Source: Anthonomus grandis grandis
Taxonomy: Eukaryota > Arthropoda > Insecta > Coleoptera > Curculionidae
NCBI RefSeq assembly: GCF_022605725.1
Contig: NC_065546.1
Span: 43,644,227 to 43,708,226 of the forward strand
Length of the DNA stretch: 64,000 nt
Direction of reading: 5' to 3'
The notes below the pieces were generated by a model. It ran no database searches. It saw only the letters and a list, made by a program, of their open reading frames with translations, and was not told where the DNA came from. Numbering within the stretch: the first letter of the stretch is position 1; every line of letters starts with the position of its first letter. Below are positions 35,309 through 47,936 of this stretch, one piece after another. Position numbers and translations under genes: made by a program.

Positions 35309-35937
35309 TAGGGGCTTAATATAATTCAATAGGTTACCGGCTAGTCTTTAATCCTGTGATAGTTTTAACGTGTTTAAAAGGCTCTTGAGAAAATTTGTTC
35401 TAGAGATTTAGTATTTGTGTTTTTTATCTTTATTCTGTGTTATGAATTTTATATTCTGTGTTATATCATTATACGTTTTATTTTATAGGTTTAAATTATT
35501 TTATGTTATTTATTTATTATTTATTTTACCTTAATTTTATTGTGTGTTTGTGTCCTGATTTTATAAAATTTTAACTCATGTTATATTTTAAAATTTTATT
35601 TTCATTACTCACGTTTTATTATTTTTTCTTTTACGTTTAGCTTAAGATTTTATTTCTATGATTTTATTTTTACATTGTATATGTTTGTTTTCTTACCTTT
35701 TTTATATTTCCACTCATATGTGAATGCATAATCTTAAACATTTTTATTCGTCAACAATACTCGTACCTTATACCAGCACTATTATTGTAAAATTATCTTT
35801 ATTTTTTGATTTTGTTTTGGTTTTTAGTCTATTAGTTTATAATATTATATTAAATGCCATACTATGTATTTTATTTTTATGTAGCAGATTTTGCTAAATA
35901 AAGAAATATTTTATTTATTTATTTATTTTATTGTATA

Positions 35938-38546
35938 AGGGAGAGTTGGGGAATGGTGCGCAGTTAAGCAAAAATTGTATTTGTGGCGAGCCTATAACAT
36001 ATAAATTAGTTTTAAAAATGATATGAGATGTATTACCTATTAATGTATATATATGTAAAATGTTATTTAAAAAAAATCTACTACGCAAGTATAAAATTAA
36101 ACAAAAATAAAAAAATCATTTGCGCATAATTAGCCGTTCTGACGGGCAATGATGCGCAAGGGTTAGGTGATCGTGCGCAGGAAATAACTGTTTTAAAAAA
36201 TTATTTGTTTTTAAATATTAATATTTAAAGTAGTTATTTTTAAGTAGTAATATTTAAACAGCAGTATAAAGCCTTAATTTAAACAGTATAGTCGCAGATG
36301 TAATTTTCTGGAATATCAGCAGACGTGCAGGCTGCGTGGTTCCAAGAAGCACACATAACACAGTGGTACCATAGTTATCGATTTTTGCCAACTTCTCCAC
36401 AAATACAACATATCTCGTTGGGTTTTGAGGGAGTTTTTGGAGAAGGCGGCATGAAGTTAAATTCATCAATATCGTCTAACTCATCATCGTCGCATATCTC
36501 AGACAATTCATTTTCCAATGAATCATCGGATGTCTCAGGTGTGGCCTCTCTCTTTCTTTTTTGTTTTCCTTTAAGTGTTTTTGCATCAATTCTTCTTCAA
36601 AACATTTTCTTATAGTTTTCTTTTAAAGTGATTTTCCTCTTTCTTTAAGTTTTTATACTCTCTTCTTCTCGTCAGCGATTTCTAGTTCTTCCCTAACCGG
36701 AGTGCTTGTAAGGATTTTTAAACATTGCTTTTTTTTAGCATTTTTTTTACTCCTTTAATAACTTTTTTTGTTGGTATAGGAGCCATAGAAAGGAAAGAGT
36801 TCTCTTTCGATGTACCTGGCTGAGGATTGTTATAGTCAATTAAAGATGTTTGTCTAGCCTCTGGCAAAGAATCCTTTTCTTCTGGTTCAGAACTATTTGG
36901 CAATGAAACATTAGCTTCTGGTCTGGATAAGGGTGGGTGATTTTCGTCGCTGCTAACAACGGTGCAATTTGTGTTTTGCCTAGAAGGGGTAAAATCATCC
37001 TCACTAAATCTGTCTGGATTTAGTGGATAAATTCCTGAAGTGCGGAACCCTCAGACAGCTTTCTCCATGGTGGCGACTTTCATGAATGCTCTGTTTAATA
37101 ATTCAGATACGTCATATTCTGTTATTTTTTGAATAAAGATCGTATTCTCTATAGAGAGCAATTTTAAATAAACTAAAAAAAGTTCGATCCAATGGCTGAA
37201 GACGATCTGAGGTGTGGGGAGGAAGAGAAATCCTATTAATATTATTTCCTTTACAAACATTATAAGCCGAAATCGAAATATGACTTGAATGGTTGTCTAA
37301 AATCAATAGGACAGGATCAGATGCAGTAGGCTTTGCACGTTTTGCAAAATGAGACAGCCACTCAACAAATAGCCCAGAGTTAATCCAACCGTTCTTTGAA
37401 CATTTGTACAAGGCACCTAAGGGTCCATTTTTTTGCAGAGTTGTTGGCATTCTTACTCGGGGATATATGAGCATGGGGGGGATGTAATTCCCTGCAGCGC
37501 TCATACAAAAAACTCCAGTTATTGTCCTTCCCCTTTCAGCAGATATAGCAGAGCCCACTTTTTTTACTCTTCTGGCACCATAAACTTTCGGACATTTAGC
37601 TTGAACCGCTGTAATGCCTGTTTCGTCCATGTTAAATATTCTGCTTGGTTGAAATTTAAACTTTTGCATAAGAATCTTAAAATTAGAATAAAATAGTTCT
37701 ACAGATTCTTTATTAAAAGATGAAATCCGATTTAAACTCGTGCCCTCAGGCTGTCGCAGTTTTATCTCGGGAAATCTTTTTAGAAATCCATAAAGCCATG
37801 CTTTGCCAGCTAGTCCCTTTTCTCGATTAAAGTTGTGAATAATATTATTTTGTTCTGCATACCTAAATGCAAGCCTTCTTAGATCATCAGGTGTCAACCC
37901 AAAAAACAATTTTGAAAGCAGCAGAACATAATCTTTTAATTCACACTCTATTTCTTTAGAGAATTCAGTTTTACAGCCCAATCGAGGTAGTTTAAGATCA
38001 TCTTTCAACAACTTTTTTCTAAGGGTAGATCTTCCTACTTCCCTAATCTTTCTTCCGTCGGTCCTTATAGCATCTAGGGCTTTTTGCAGGGTTTCCGTCG
38101 TATAAGAAAGGATATCAGTCTTTCGTGTGTAATTTCTAGGAATCTGAAAACATTAAATAGTACTATTACTTCTTAGCATTTATTTACGTGAAGGGGAATC
38201 GTGCACTTCTGCGCACAACTACCCCTTTGTTATTGTCTTTTATAAAAACATGATGTGGCCAAAAACATATAAACAATGTATGATTTAAAGGTGCCTAAAT
38301 ATTCGAAATACTCTAGATTTTACAAATAGAAGTAATGAAAAACGATTGGACAAAAATTATGGAAAAAATTCAATCGGTTAACCTCTCGGCGATCGTAAAC
38401 ACACTAATGGCGCCAAAGGTCGCGCACACATTTTAGGCACTCCGTTGCAGAGAACAGCACTGGTTTAGCGTTTCGGATAGCCCGCGAAATACAAAATATT
38501 ATGGTGCGCACGATTACCCACCGCGCACCATTACCCAACTCTCCCT
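35938..38546 (-). mobile_element. Second pogo/Tigger-like DNA transposon, decayed, complete ends
   Basis: Starts AGGGAGAGTTGGGGAATGGT at 35938 and ends with its near reverse complement at 38546, a TIR of about 24 bp. TA lies on both sides (35936-35937 and 38547-38548). Subterminal regions hold several more GTGCGCA/TGCGCAC motifs (near 36155, 36175, 38195, 38205, 38510, 38525). Length 2,609 bp. It inserted at the very end of the non-LTR tail at 35.93 kb. Its ends begin AGG like the first pogo element, but the sequences are otherwise unrelated. Confidence 0.92.
36280..38145 (-). pseudogene. Pogo/Tigger-like transposase with C-terminal PHD-like finger (broken)
   Basis: The reading opens at about 38145 with a helix-turn-helix (RKTDILSYTTETLQKALDAI) and runs through 37112-38011. 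That block holds FNMDETG (first Asp), LLILDNHSSH (second Asp) and SDRLQPLDRTFF (third Asp), all intact. A frameshift near 37200 leads to a C-terminal part (37051-37140) and a low-complexity acidic/proline linker (36700-37000). The end, 36285-36410, encodes a Cys/His finger (CCICGEVG, CVMCASWNHAAC) with one stop inside. The catalytic domain is better preserved than in the 4.6-7.4 kb copy. Confidence 0.87.
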
Positions 38547-38548
38547 TA

Positions 38549-41239
38549 ACTTAAATGACATAATTATCATGATCATATCATATATAGAAATAGAGAAAGC
38601 ATAGAATGGGCCACCATGGACCTGCGCCGATTGTCTATAATTAACTAAAATGACTATGGCTGCCATTTGTATTGTCTTTTTCTTCCTTTATGATAATTTC
38701 CCATGTGTTTTTCGTTTCTGCATTTTTTTGGTTCTGTGGTGTTTACTTTCATAAAATCGTACAAGAGATTTTTGTACAAGAGATGCATTTTGGAGCATTA
38801 GCGTTATCGTAATCTGTAAAAATGAGAGTTAAAGTTATTGATTGGAAAGTTCGATTAATCATAATTATCCTGTTCAGAAATTTATAAAAAAGTGCACAAA
38901 ACTACATCATTTTTCTATTTTTGGCGATTAGAGCAATTATTAAGAATTTTTTCTATTGGGCTAACTGACATGGGATGAGGCTCGTAGATTCACTGAAGAC
39001 ATCTGCCTCTATCTTCTAGTTTATCAAAATTTAGACACGACAGTTTTTCATTTCAAACTTAAAGAAAATAGGAACTGATATTTATTATATCCATACTAGG
39101 TTTAGGAATTAAATCCATAATAGTTTACATGATAATATAATAATATGAACCTCACTTGGAGTATGAATTCTGTCCCATATAAATATTTAAAAAAACTAAC
39201 ATGCACTAAATACAAAACAAATATAGAAAATATTTAAATTTCGATTTGCAAACAGAAAGAACAAAATAAATAACCTGCTCTAATTCAAAACAAAATTAAT
39301 TGCAAGAAACAGCTGATCAGCTGTAACAGAAGGAGACCATACAAATGGATGGCGGCGCCCTATGAATTCGCCTTAAATTGGATGCGCAGTGGTCTATGAA
39401 CATTCTACCTTTATCATATTTCTATGATATCATAATGCCCTAACACGATGTAGGCTGTAGTACAGACCTAAACTGCAAATGCAATTAGCCAAGAAATAAA
39501 CTGTTCAATACCTGATTCAATACTCTCCCCTGAAATGTGGCATATCGAGTTTTTAGAACGTTAAAAGAAATAGAAACAGAAGAAAAAGGCGACGATAGTC
39601 GATACACTCTATCTAAGCCCAACATCGTATAGATATTTTTTCATTAAACGCACGATCGATCTACCTATAATTAAGAGTCGTTCGAACGTGCGTATGTGTT
39701 AATTGCTTAAAATTACTCACGAGGAATGTTACTCAGTGCACAACAAAAAACGATTTTTATACGCACAACCGCAGAAAATCGAACTGAAACGGACTCTTCC
39801 AATAAATAAATTAATCTTTAAGTGTTACACGGAAATTTGCGTGTGGTGCGCCGCTCAATGTTGCACAGGTGCAAGAGGACTTCTATTGTTTATCGCTTTT
39901 TCATTGAACGAGTTTCTAAGCGGGATAAAAGAGTACCAGTTGGTACCATTAAAGATCATAAATACAAGGTTGTTTAAGCTTTTCACATACCAACCTAGAA
40001 AAGCACGTTTTTCACATTTAAAGGTGTTAATCGGTTTGTAATTGAACCTATTTTTTTATTCAATTTATTTATGAAATCTGTCATTATCACGCTGATTAAA
40101 TACGATCTTCTTATCATTTGTAAATAGTTGGTTCAAATGTCTTTGCAAAATCAAAAAAACTTAGTTTTCTTATTGAGATGCCAGATTTTTGAAGTAATTT
40201 TCTTATGTTAAATTTTTTCCAGATATTTTAAGTTATTCAAGATTTTTCCAGACTTTTGGAGACATCCTTTATTTTATTTCAGGTATTTCAAATGAGTTTT
40301 TAGTTATTACTCTTCACTAGCTTAAAATAAGTATTCATTTTATTTGAAATATTTCACCTAATTTTTTATGTCATTCGGATATTACACGCAATTTTTTCGG
40401 AAATTTTACGTCACTTTTTTACGTATTTCATATATTTGAAATAATTCTTATGTTTTCCAACATTTTGGAAATTTTTTGTATGTATTATTTCTTTCTTGCC
40501 TTTCAAATCATTTTTTCCAGGCTTTTACAGTCATTCTTTTATAATTTCCAGGAATACATTTTATTTAATTTTTTTTCTAAAACAATTTTTATATTAATAT
40601 TATTATCAAGATATCTATTGATTTTTCAAAATCCATCGATCCAAGTTCTTCAGCCAAGATACATTTTACAATTATATATATTATTTACAGTATGTAGTAC
40701 TAAGGGAATATTATTTGTGTGTAAAAAAAGCGAAAAAAAATCCCTAATTTTTATTTAAATATAAAAATAATTGGGGTTTTATATTTGTTGTAATTTCTCA
40801 AATGTCATGAGTATATAGGGAATCTGTGCCGTATATAATTTTTTCTATTAGTTTTTGAGTTTATTTCAAGCATTTGACGTTATTTTTTATTTTAAATGTT
40901 GCCGTTCTACATCTGTGATACAACACAATATTTGAAAAATTTCATATAATTTTTTATATTTATTAATTTTAATAAGATATTGAAAATAAGTTTTATAAAA
41001 TTGTAATTTATGTTATTGTATTTGTATGTAGCAATATGCTAAATAGACAAAAATTATTATTTAAAAATTTTTTTTTCCAGTTTCTTTCACATTTATTTCG
41101 TCATTTATTTATGGTTTCTAAGGGTTACAAATATTTTTTTTATTTTATTCTTGGCATTTGACGTATTTTTTTATCGTTCGGACGTTTGGGGTAATTATTT
41201 ATTTTTTTACGCATTGTACGCATTTTACGTATGGATATC
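38549..41239. other. Long gene-free AT-rich stretch with a degenerate T-rich repeat
   Basis: No protein resemblance was found; the largest ORF (39703-40041) lacks an ATG and any recognisable domain. ACAGCTGATCAGCTGT near 39308 is a perfect 16-bp palindrome. From about 40150 to 41235 the sequence is a loose succession of T-rich units sharing fragments such as ATTTCA, TTTTCCAG and ACGTCATTTTTT, perhaps a decayed minisatellite. Confidence 0.5.
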
Positions 41240-41243
41240 AACT

Positions 41244-44200
41244 GAATCGGTGAGTTCGAAAACGAGAAAATCAATAAAAACCTTTTAAAGCTAAAACTAC
41301 TTAGCATAGACTATCGGCATGCATAGAAAAGTTGTAGTAGTATCTCATGGTTGGCAATGTGTTTTTAAGGGTAGTTTTTCAGAAAAAAATTGAACTACCA
41401 ATGACAGATCAAAAGGGGGGACGGACTTGTACGGTTTTTGAACTCAATTCTGTATATAAAAAGATATAGGTAAACATTTATTGATTTTTTATATATTTAT
41501 TCAATACAGAGGAAAAATACAACTTGAAAACTAATATCTCAATCATTTTAATCATCATTTTCAGCGTTTGTAGTTTTCTATGAAGTGATGTGGTAATAAA
41601 ATTCCAATGCTTCACCTTGGGTATAAGTCATTACCTTTTTGATGTCCAGAATTTTTTTTTTCATTAATCGGAACAGGTTCTTTATATTATAATAATTAAA
41701 ACCTGTGAGCGTCATTTAAATAATTGTATAATTTTTAATACGTTAAATAAATTCAAAATAGTCCAAAATAATCAAAATAAATCATAAAAATAGAATAAAC
41801 ACCTTGTAAAACAACTGGACGCTTGGGCGACTCCAAAGTAGAGATGGTGACGTGTAGACCTGAAATAATAAAAGTAACCTGAGCACACTTATTCCCGTAA
41901 AATTAATTAAATAAAAAAAAGAAGTTAAGCAAAACTCATTAATATGAAAAATATGAATTAATATGTTTTAAACTTGCTCAGTGATTTTACTTTTACGATA
42001 ACCATTTAATTCATGTTCACCAACATTTAACCACTTAACTTAAATATCCCAAAATTCATTATTCACCAATTTATTATTTTTATCCGATTGTTAAATGTCC
42101 CAGTAACGACAACGTACTGATATTGAATGATATACAGTCGTTCAATATGCCAAAACGTGAGCACTACATTACTCACAAACCGTAGCCAAAATGCTACCAA
42201 AAACATTATCATAAAACATGAGATTGAGACAGCAATCTCCGATCTAGACCACTTGACGATAACACACTTTGTACTGAGGGGTGCAATGGACACCAAAACG
42301 CGAGGGTCCTCTCCAAATACAAAGCCTTGTTAAATACAACGAGCTGCGCAATGGTCCCAGACCAGCTCAGTATCTTAACAAGAAACAATAAACAATCGTT
42401 ACAACAACACAAGCAAGACAAACAACAATCGGTCATTCAAATATTTCATTATTCACATTTTTAATTAAAAAGGTAAAATATCGGTGTAATCAATAAGATA
42501 GAAATAAGCATACTCTGTGATAACACTCACCCTTTCTTGTAGTAAAACACTACACCAAACCAACACAGCTTATTTCACGTCGCAACACCCTTTATTGTTT
42601 TTATTAAATAACTTCACTCTTTAGTGACCAAAACTCAAATGAATTTTATAAACCAAATATTTATCTCACTCTTTTATCGAAACCCATAAAAATAATTCCC
42701 GAGGGGAAACGCTAAGTGTAAACCGTATTTGGTTACTTACGGTACCGCTGAGGTAGCTTTAGTTTTGTAAATATCCTGGACCTCTTTTCGGTCAGACCGA
42801 TAAATTTCATCTTAATGACTAAGAAAAATATTTCAATTCTTTAGAAAATAAACAGGGTCTTACAATATGCCTTATTATTGGGCAGATGTAGGCTGTTCTT
42901 ATGTTCTTTGAGCAATTTAAAAGTTTGGGAGTCTAAGCCATCTATATATTCCCACGTTTTAACATATCCTGGATTTGAACTTTCATACAGGAACTGCCTA
43001 TAGTTTGACACAGCAAAAGTTTCCTTCTTAGCACCGGTACCTCGAGTACTACATGTTTTTTTATAGTAATCAGGCCACCAGTTCTTAAAATTAGTAATAT
43101 CAGTGTATCGGATCTGTAATCACACTGTCTTCACAGTAAATGGCTGCTTGTCCCTGGAGGTCAATATTAAGTCCTCATATTCTTCTGGAGTGTAAATTCG
43201 ATCATGTTTTTTAAAATTCCGTTTTGCACAGCCAAAATCCCGGTCATACGGGAAAAACGAATGGCCTTTTACTCGAAAATAATGATAAATTTTGTTAAAT
43301 CTCTTGGTTGCCTGTAATGCTAAGAGGAAACGAACCATTGTTTGGTTTCGGTTCTGCCCTGCACATCCATCGGAAAATAAATGCAGTTCAGTGATTTCAG
43401 GGGGTATATGTTTCATTATGTAATCATTAAGAAATGTACACACTTCATTAGGTCCCTTTTGACCTTGACCTTCTTGGTAAGTATAAAAATGGCCAGTATT
43501 ATCCTTAAGGTTGTGTATTTGGTATGCGACTCAGAGCTACCTAAAATAAAATATTTCTTGGACCGGAATATGCGGGAGTGACATGTTTTGCATATAATCA
43601 AAAGCTAGTCCCATCACTTCTGGTCGTTCAGTACAAAGGGTTTGCACTTCTTTAATTTTGTTATAAAACTTTTTCGCCCGCCTTTTATGAACTATTAGTT
43701 CAGCTGAAACCACTGTCTTTGCGTTATCGTTAAGGTTAACATCTTTAAGCCTCGTTCCATGTCTTTCGCATTCCGAACATACATCAACCTGGGGTCTTCC
43801 GAACTTCAAATAGAAGTTTTCGTTGAAATACTTTAAATAGAATTCGTATTTAACTAAGTTTTCCAACTCTGGATATTTTTCGACAAAAAGGCTATGCATT
43901 TTCTTTACAGTCAAAGATGCATCTAAATAACGTACGGTTTTGGAGGAATAATGTGAAACTTTGACCGGAAACGCCTGAATGTGCTCTTTAATTTTTTGAG
44001 TCCATTCATCGCATAATGTACGAGGTCTATTATTATGCCTACCTCTAAGATCGTTTGATGATTTACCTGCCAAAAGTAGGGTGTTCAGGCGCTGAACTTG
44101 CCAGTGCGATATGGCGTGAAGACTTATAAATGCTTGTTTGCATACGGAAATTCTATTTGAGCCTTTTAAGACAAAGTACGAAAAGTTTGATTTTCTTTCT

Positions 44201-45096
44201 TGTTTGTTTTCCGCACTTCTCACGCGATTTCTCTCGATTTGTTTAGCTTCCATTAGTCCTTGTAAATAGGTAAGTATCTTGTTCATTTTTTGTCGTACGG
44301 CTGAGTAGATTAGTTAACACACTTTTTCTTTCTTCCTCAGTAAACTGTTCCATGCATTTCTTTGTACAACTAAAAAATAAAACAGCTATTTTGATTTAAG
44401 CTCAACTTGTTGCTAAAATTTACTAGCCTGACTTATCCCTGACTAGCAGTACTTCGGGTGTAAGCGCATAATAAGTACATTGAGTGTACTTATTATGCGC
44501 TAAAAAAACTAACCATACTAACCCAAATTCCTATACAAAAATATTTATTTGTTAAAAAAAATAAAAAAATAAAAATAAATAAATAAATTAAGATAAAAAA
44601 AATTAAGTCCACTACGTTATCAAATGATATACGTATAATGCGTTCTTCCGAATTGCTGCTAGTCAAAGTGTTAAACTTATTAACTTACCTACACGCAGGG
44701 CCTAAAGTCTTTGCATTGACATGTTTACCCGTCTTAGAAACATATGCCTGACCTTGCAAACGTGCTGTTTTTATTGCATTATATTTCCAACTATCAACAT
44801 TCCTTTTCCTTTTTCTGCTGGCACTACTAGTTTCACTAACTTCTTCATTATCACTGGATGACATAATTTTACTTTAAATTGTTAATAAAACGCTGCTACT
44901 AAGCTATTTTTTATGATAAACATACACACGAAGTGAACGCTGTGCGTGCAAATAAGCAACTGGCCACTATTTTGTTGTTGAGATGAAAAACCGTACGACA
45001 TGGACATGTACGTTTTTTCTCCTCACTAGCAGCCGTGCTACGTTAACGACTAAGTATCTAGTACGGCCACTCCAATGTAGTCAAACTCACCGATTC
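41244..45096 (-). mobile_element. Sola-like DNA transposon with AACT target duplication
   Basis: The left end GAATCGGTGAGTT (41244) reappears reverse-complemented at the right end (45096). AACT lies immediately outside both (41240-41243 and 45097-45100). A 4-bp duplication with a short G-initial TIR suits the Sola superfamily. The single gene, minus strand, encodes a large DDE-type protein of a family common in insect genomes, usually annotated only as uncharacterised. Length 3,853 bp. The superfamily name is inference; the element boundaries are seen. Confidence 0.8.
41578..44864 (-). pseudogene. Sola-like transposase gene, three exons, lightly broken
   Basis: Exon 1, ATG at 44862-44864 to 44689, ends at a GTAAGT donor. 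The intron 44370-44688 has a T-rich acceptor, and the join keeps the frame into a Cys cluster (CTKKCMEQFTEEERK). Exon 2, 44369-42864, holds SNRISVCKQAFISLHAIS, a zinc-binding-like CSECERHGTR, AFDYMQNMSLP, NEVCTFL, the probable catalytic SDGCAGQNRN and GHSFFPYDRDFG, and a WWPDYYK block. It ends at a GTAAGA donor. A 1,161-bp intron (41703-42863) joins in frame to the last exon (41702-41578) with DIKKVMTYTQGEALEFYYHI. Breaks: a frameshift near 44275, two stops near 43535, one near 43125. Confidence 0.75.
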
Positions 45097-45100
45097 AACT

Positions 45101-45700
45101 ACATTTGGGGTTCGAAAAGACGTATCAAAAACTATTAACAATTACCGAATCCGAGGTAGGGATGCGACCTTGAAGTGTAGTGGTCGATCAACAAAAACCA
45201 CAAAAAACTTGCTTAGGTGCATTAAACGACTTATAAATGATCCAAGAATGTCTTTGACTTAGATTTTAGTCGCAATTGGTGACGTAAACGTGTTTTCCAT
45301 GACTATTTAACGTCGTTTAGTGGATTTCGAATTACCCGCGAGAAAACCAGCCAAAAAAAACTTTATTTCTTAAGAAAAATAGGGACGCAAGAATGTTATT
45401 TGCTAGGTTTTATCAAAACTGAACCACCCACGATTGGAAAAAGGTACTTTTTTATGAATCTAAAATTCTTATATTTTCAAACGACAAAAGATAATTTGTA
45501 AGACGTCCTGCAGGAAAAGGGCTTGACCCAAAGTACGTTGCTACTACTGTAAAACATGATGGCGGCAATATCATGGTGTGGGGCTGCTTTTCGGCTTATG
45601 GAATAGGTCCTATTTACAGAATTAGGGCCATAATGGACGGGTTCGAATATGTTAATATATTAGAAAACATAATGCTGCCTTATGCGGAATAGGAAAAGCC
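45101..45700 (+). pseudogene. Tc1-like transposase fragment
   Basis: Translation gives scattered HTH remains, then the Tc1 signature KKVLFYESKILIFSNDKR, VRRPAGKGLDPKY and TVKHDGGNIMVWGCFSAYGIG. It continues to MDGFEYVNILENIMLP and stops near 45690. It resembles the fragment at 31.1 kb in the same core. Multiple stops; the C-terminal third is missing. The Sola-like element ends exactly at its left side. Confidence 0.8.
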
Positions 45701-46292
45701 CATTCCGCAAATGGAAATTTAGATTTCGCTGTAATTGACAAGCACAAAAAGTATTTAAGGCAGGTTTATTGTCCAGAACATTGGTACGAAGCTGTTTGTA
45801 GAAGTAAAAGAATAGAACTTTTTAGAGTTATTATTATGAAACAGAAAGTTTTAAAAATATCCATATTAAAAAAAAAAAAATTAACAGACGATAAAGCCTT
45901 CATAAAATTTATTCAAATAAGGTACTTAGTTGATAAATTTTTTTTGATAGTTGTTAAATTTTAATTTGATTGCAATTTTTCCAATGCTATGTTTATAAAG
46001 CATTTGCTAAATAAACCATCTTTTCAAACAGTTCAAATGTTCGAAACCGGCGATATACACCAGCGAAGTGATTAATATCCTTCAGAATCTTCCAAGAAAA
46101 TATGAGCAATGCCTTAAATTGAGCGCAGAAAAAATTGCTGATATTAAAAAACTACTTAAATACATACCTCTTGTATATCAGCAGTATTACCTGGAGATTA
46201 CTGAAAACATAGGAGATCATGACGTGTCAGTAACAAGAATATTACGACTAGAAAATATTGATGGAGATCTGAAAGACCTTAAACTTAGATGA
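45701..46292 (+). pseudogene. Sola-like transposase C-terminal fragment (second family copy)
   Basis: Two blocks, CPEHWYEAVCRSKR (near 45770) and LPRKYEQCLKL followed by ADIKKLLKYIPLVYQQYYLEI (46068-46292), match the C-terminal region of the Sola-like protein at 41.6 kb, where the last exon reads DIKKVMTYT and then FYYHI. The intervening sequence is frameshifted. It is plus strand, so it is not a displaced part of the 41-45 kb element. The N-terminal and catalytic parts are absent. Confidence 0.65.
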
Positions 46293-47930
46293 TAGTCTGT
46301 TGGGCAACTAAGTGCATTTTTCTTTCTCATACGAAATATTTCATCTACTACTCTTTTAGAGTTTGTTTTTTATGTTTTATAATAGTACCTGGTCCTTCTT
46401 AAGAATAATTATACTTAGTTTTAACTTGTATGCATAAAGGTCACAAGCCATTTTTTCCAAATATGTTTTTCCGATTATTTTTGTTTTTTTTATTCCAAAA
46501 TTATCTTACGATGAAGTCCCTATTTTGATCTAAAAAATACCCAAACAATATTATCGAAACGCAAGATTTCCGATGTCAAGATTCGATTAACATATTAATA
46601 TTGAATTTTCTTGAAATAGTTTAAATGAGGCCTATGCCCCTTGTTGCCCCAATATCTGCAATTAAAAAATTAATATTTTTCCTATATCAATCCATCTTAG
46701 ATCATTGAAGATCGCAATGAATTGATTCTTGTTGTATTAGGTTAAGTAAAAGGTACTGTGAGAAAAATAAATATCAGTTATAATTTTTTTAAGGTTTATT
46801 GCAACAAATATATTCAGGAGACTCATATTTACATGTTGGATTGGAATAGGATATGGTAATAAATTTAAAGAACAAAAATTAAAATGAAATAATGCGAACA
46901 CCAATATTAGTAACGGCGGTCACCTTAGGACATTGAAAGGCTAGAATTAGTAAACAACAACTTTGTTTAAGTTTTTGAATATGTGCACAGGGGCAAGAGA
47001 AGTGTTTTGCTTATAGTCTCCTTCGCTTTTATCGTGCGGGTTCAAAGGTCACCACGTAATATGAATCAAATTGAAAAATCAGTGGCTGCCAAAATGTTAT
47101 TTACTTGAGAGTTTGACAATACATTGAACGCCGTCATGTGACATATTAAAGCCGCGTATACACCTTAGATCATAATTATTAAATGACTTGATGCCTTTAA
47201 CGCCGTAAAAATGTGTGCGGAATACTACGTATCCGAGATTCGACATGTACGAGTAAAACATATGTTGGTTATTTCCTTTCATGACGTGAAAAAGCCCATA
47301 AGTATAAAGCCCGTTGGATATACGCCTCATCGGTATTTGCCTAGAATCCCCGATATTCTGCTAAGTTGCCAGACATAATATTTACTTTTCTTTTTTGAAA
47401 AATTGTCCGAAATAGACGGAATTCTCAATAACAATTTTTCTTTATGCAATAATATCTAAATCTAAGCATTTTATATTTTTTTATGAGAGCAAAAGTGCCT
47501 CCCTAGCCTTTCATTAAAATTGTACATATTTCATTAAAAAATGGTTGTTACCTAAATTTTTGAGAAATTAGTATACGATTTAGCATGACCCTATGTATGT
47601 GCATAACATACTAATTTGTCGATTTCAGGACACAGCGTCTAATTTTTAACGATTATTTGATCTTGTCTTCTTCTTTGTTTATGTGTGATTGTATTTTTTT
47701 GTAATAATTATTGGGAAATTACACATTTTGGTATAATGACAAACAATTCATTTGTATTGTGTGTGATGCAGTCAGAGACCAGAAAACTACTTTCTTTGTT
47801 TAAAGGCAAGTTCATGTTACAATCTCACTTTTAAAATGACATTTTAATTTTATGATTTATTATTTGTCGTTCGACCCAATCTATACGTTGATGCACAGAA
47901 AATTTAAAAAGTTGTGTTATCTTTTCTTTT
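46293..47930. other. Gene-free AT-rich stretch
   Basis: No family resemblance. A 77-codon minus ORF at 47097-47330 is isolated and unsupported. Confidence 0.5.
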
Positions 47931-47936
47931 ATATCA

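Larger units (their letters stand above)
32405..35930 (+). mobile_element. Non-LTR retrotransposon remnant, split by a nested DNA transposon
   Basis: The RT-bearing fragment runs from 32405 to about 33581, is interrupted by the mariner-superfamily element at 33584-35308, and resumes at 35311. The reading passes from the end of the long ORF into GLN, then (shifted) FKRLLRKFVLEI and a stop near 35411. That is the usual end of these ORF2 proteins. The rest, to about 35930, is AT-rich 3' UTR with AATAAA-like signals and a (TTTA)n tail. Confidence 0.85.

Noticed and set aside
39703..40041. 112-codon plus-strand ORF
   Set aside because: No ATG, no motif, isolated in AT-rich DNA.
47097..47330. 77-codon minus-strand ORF
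   Set aside because: No motif and no neighbouring exons; compatible with chance.
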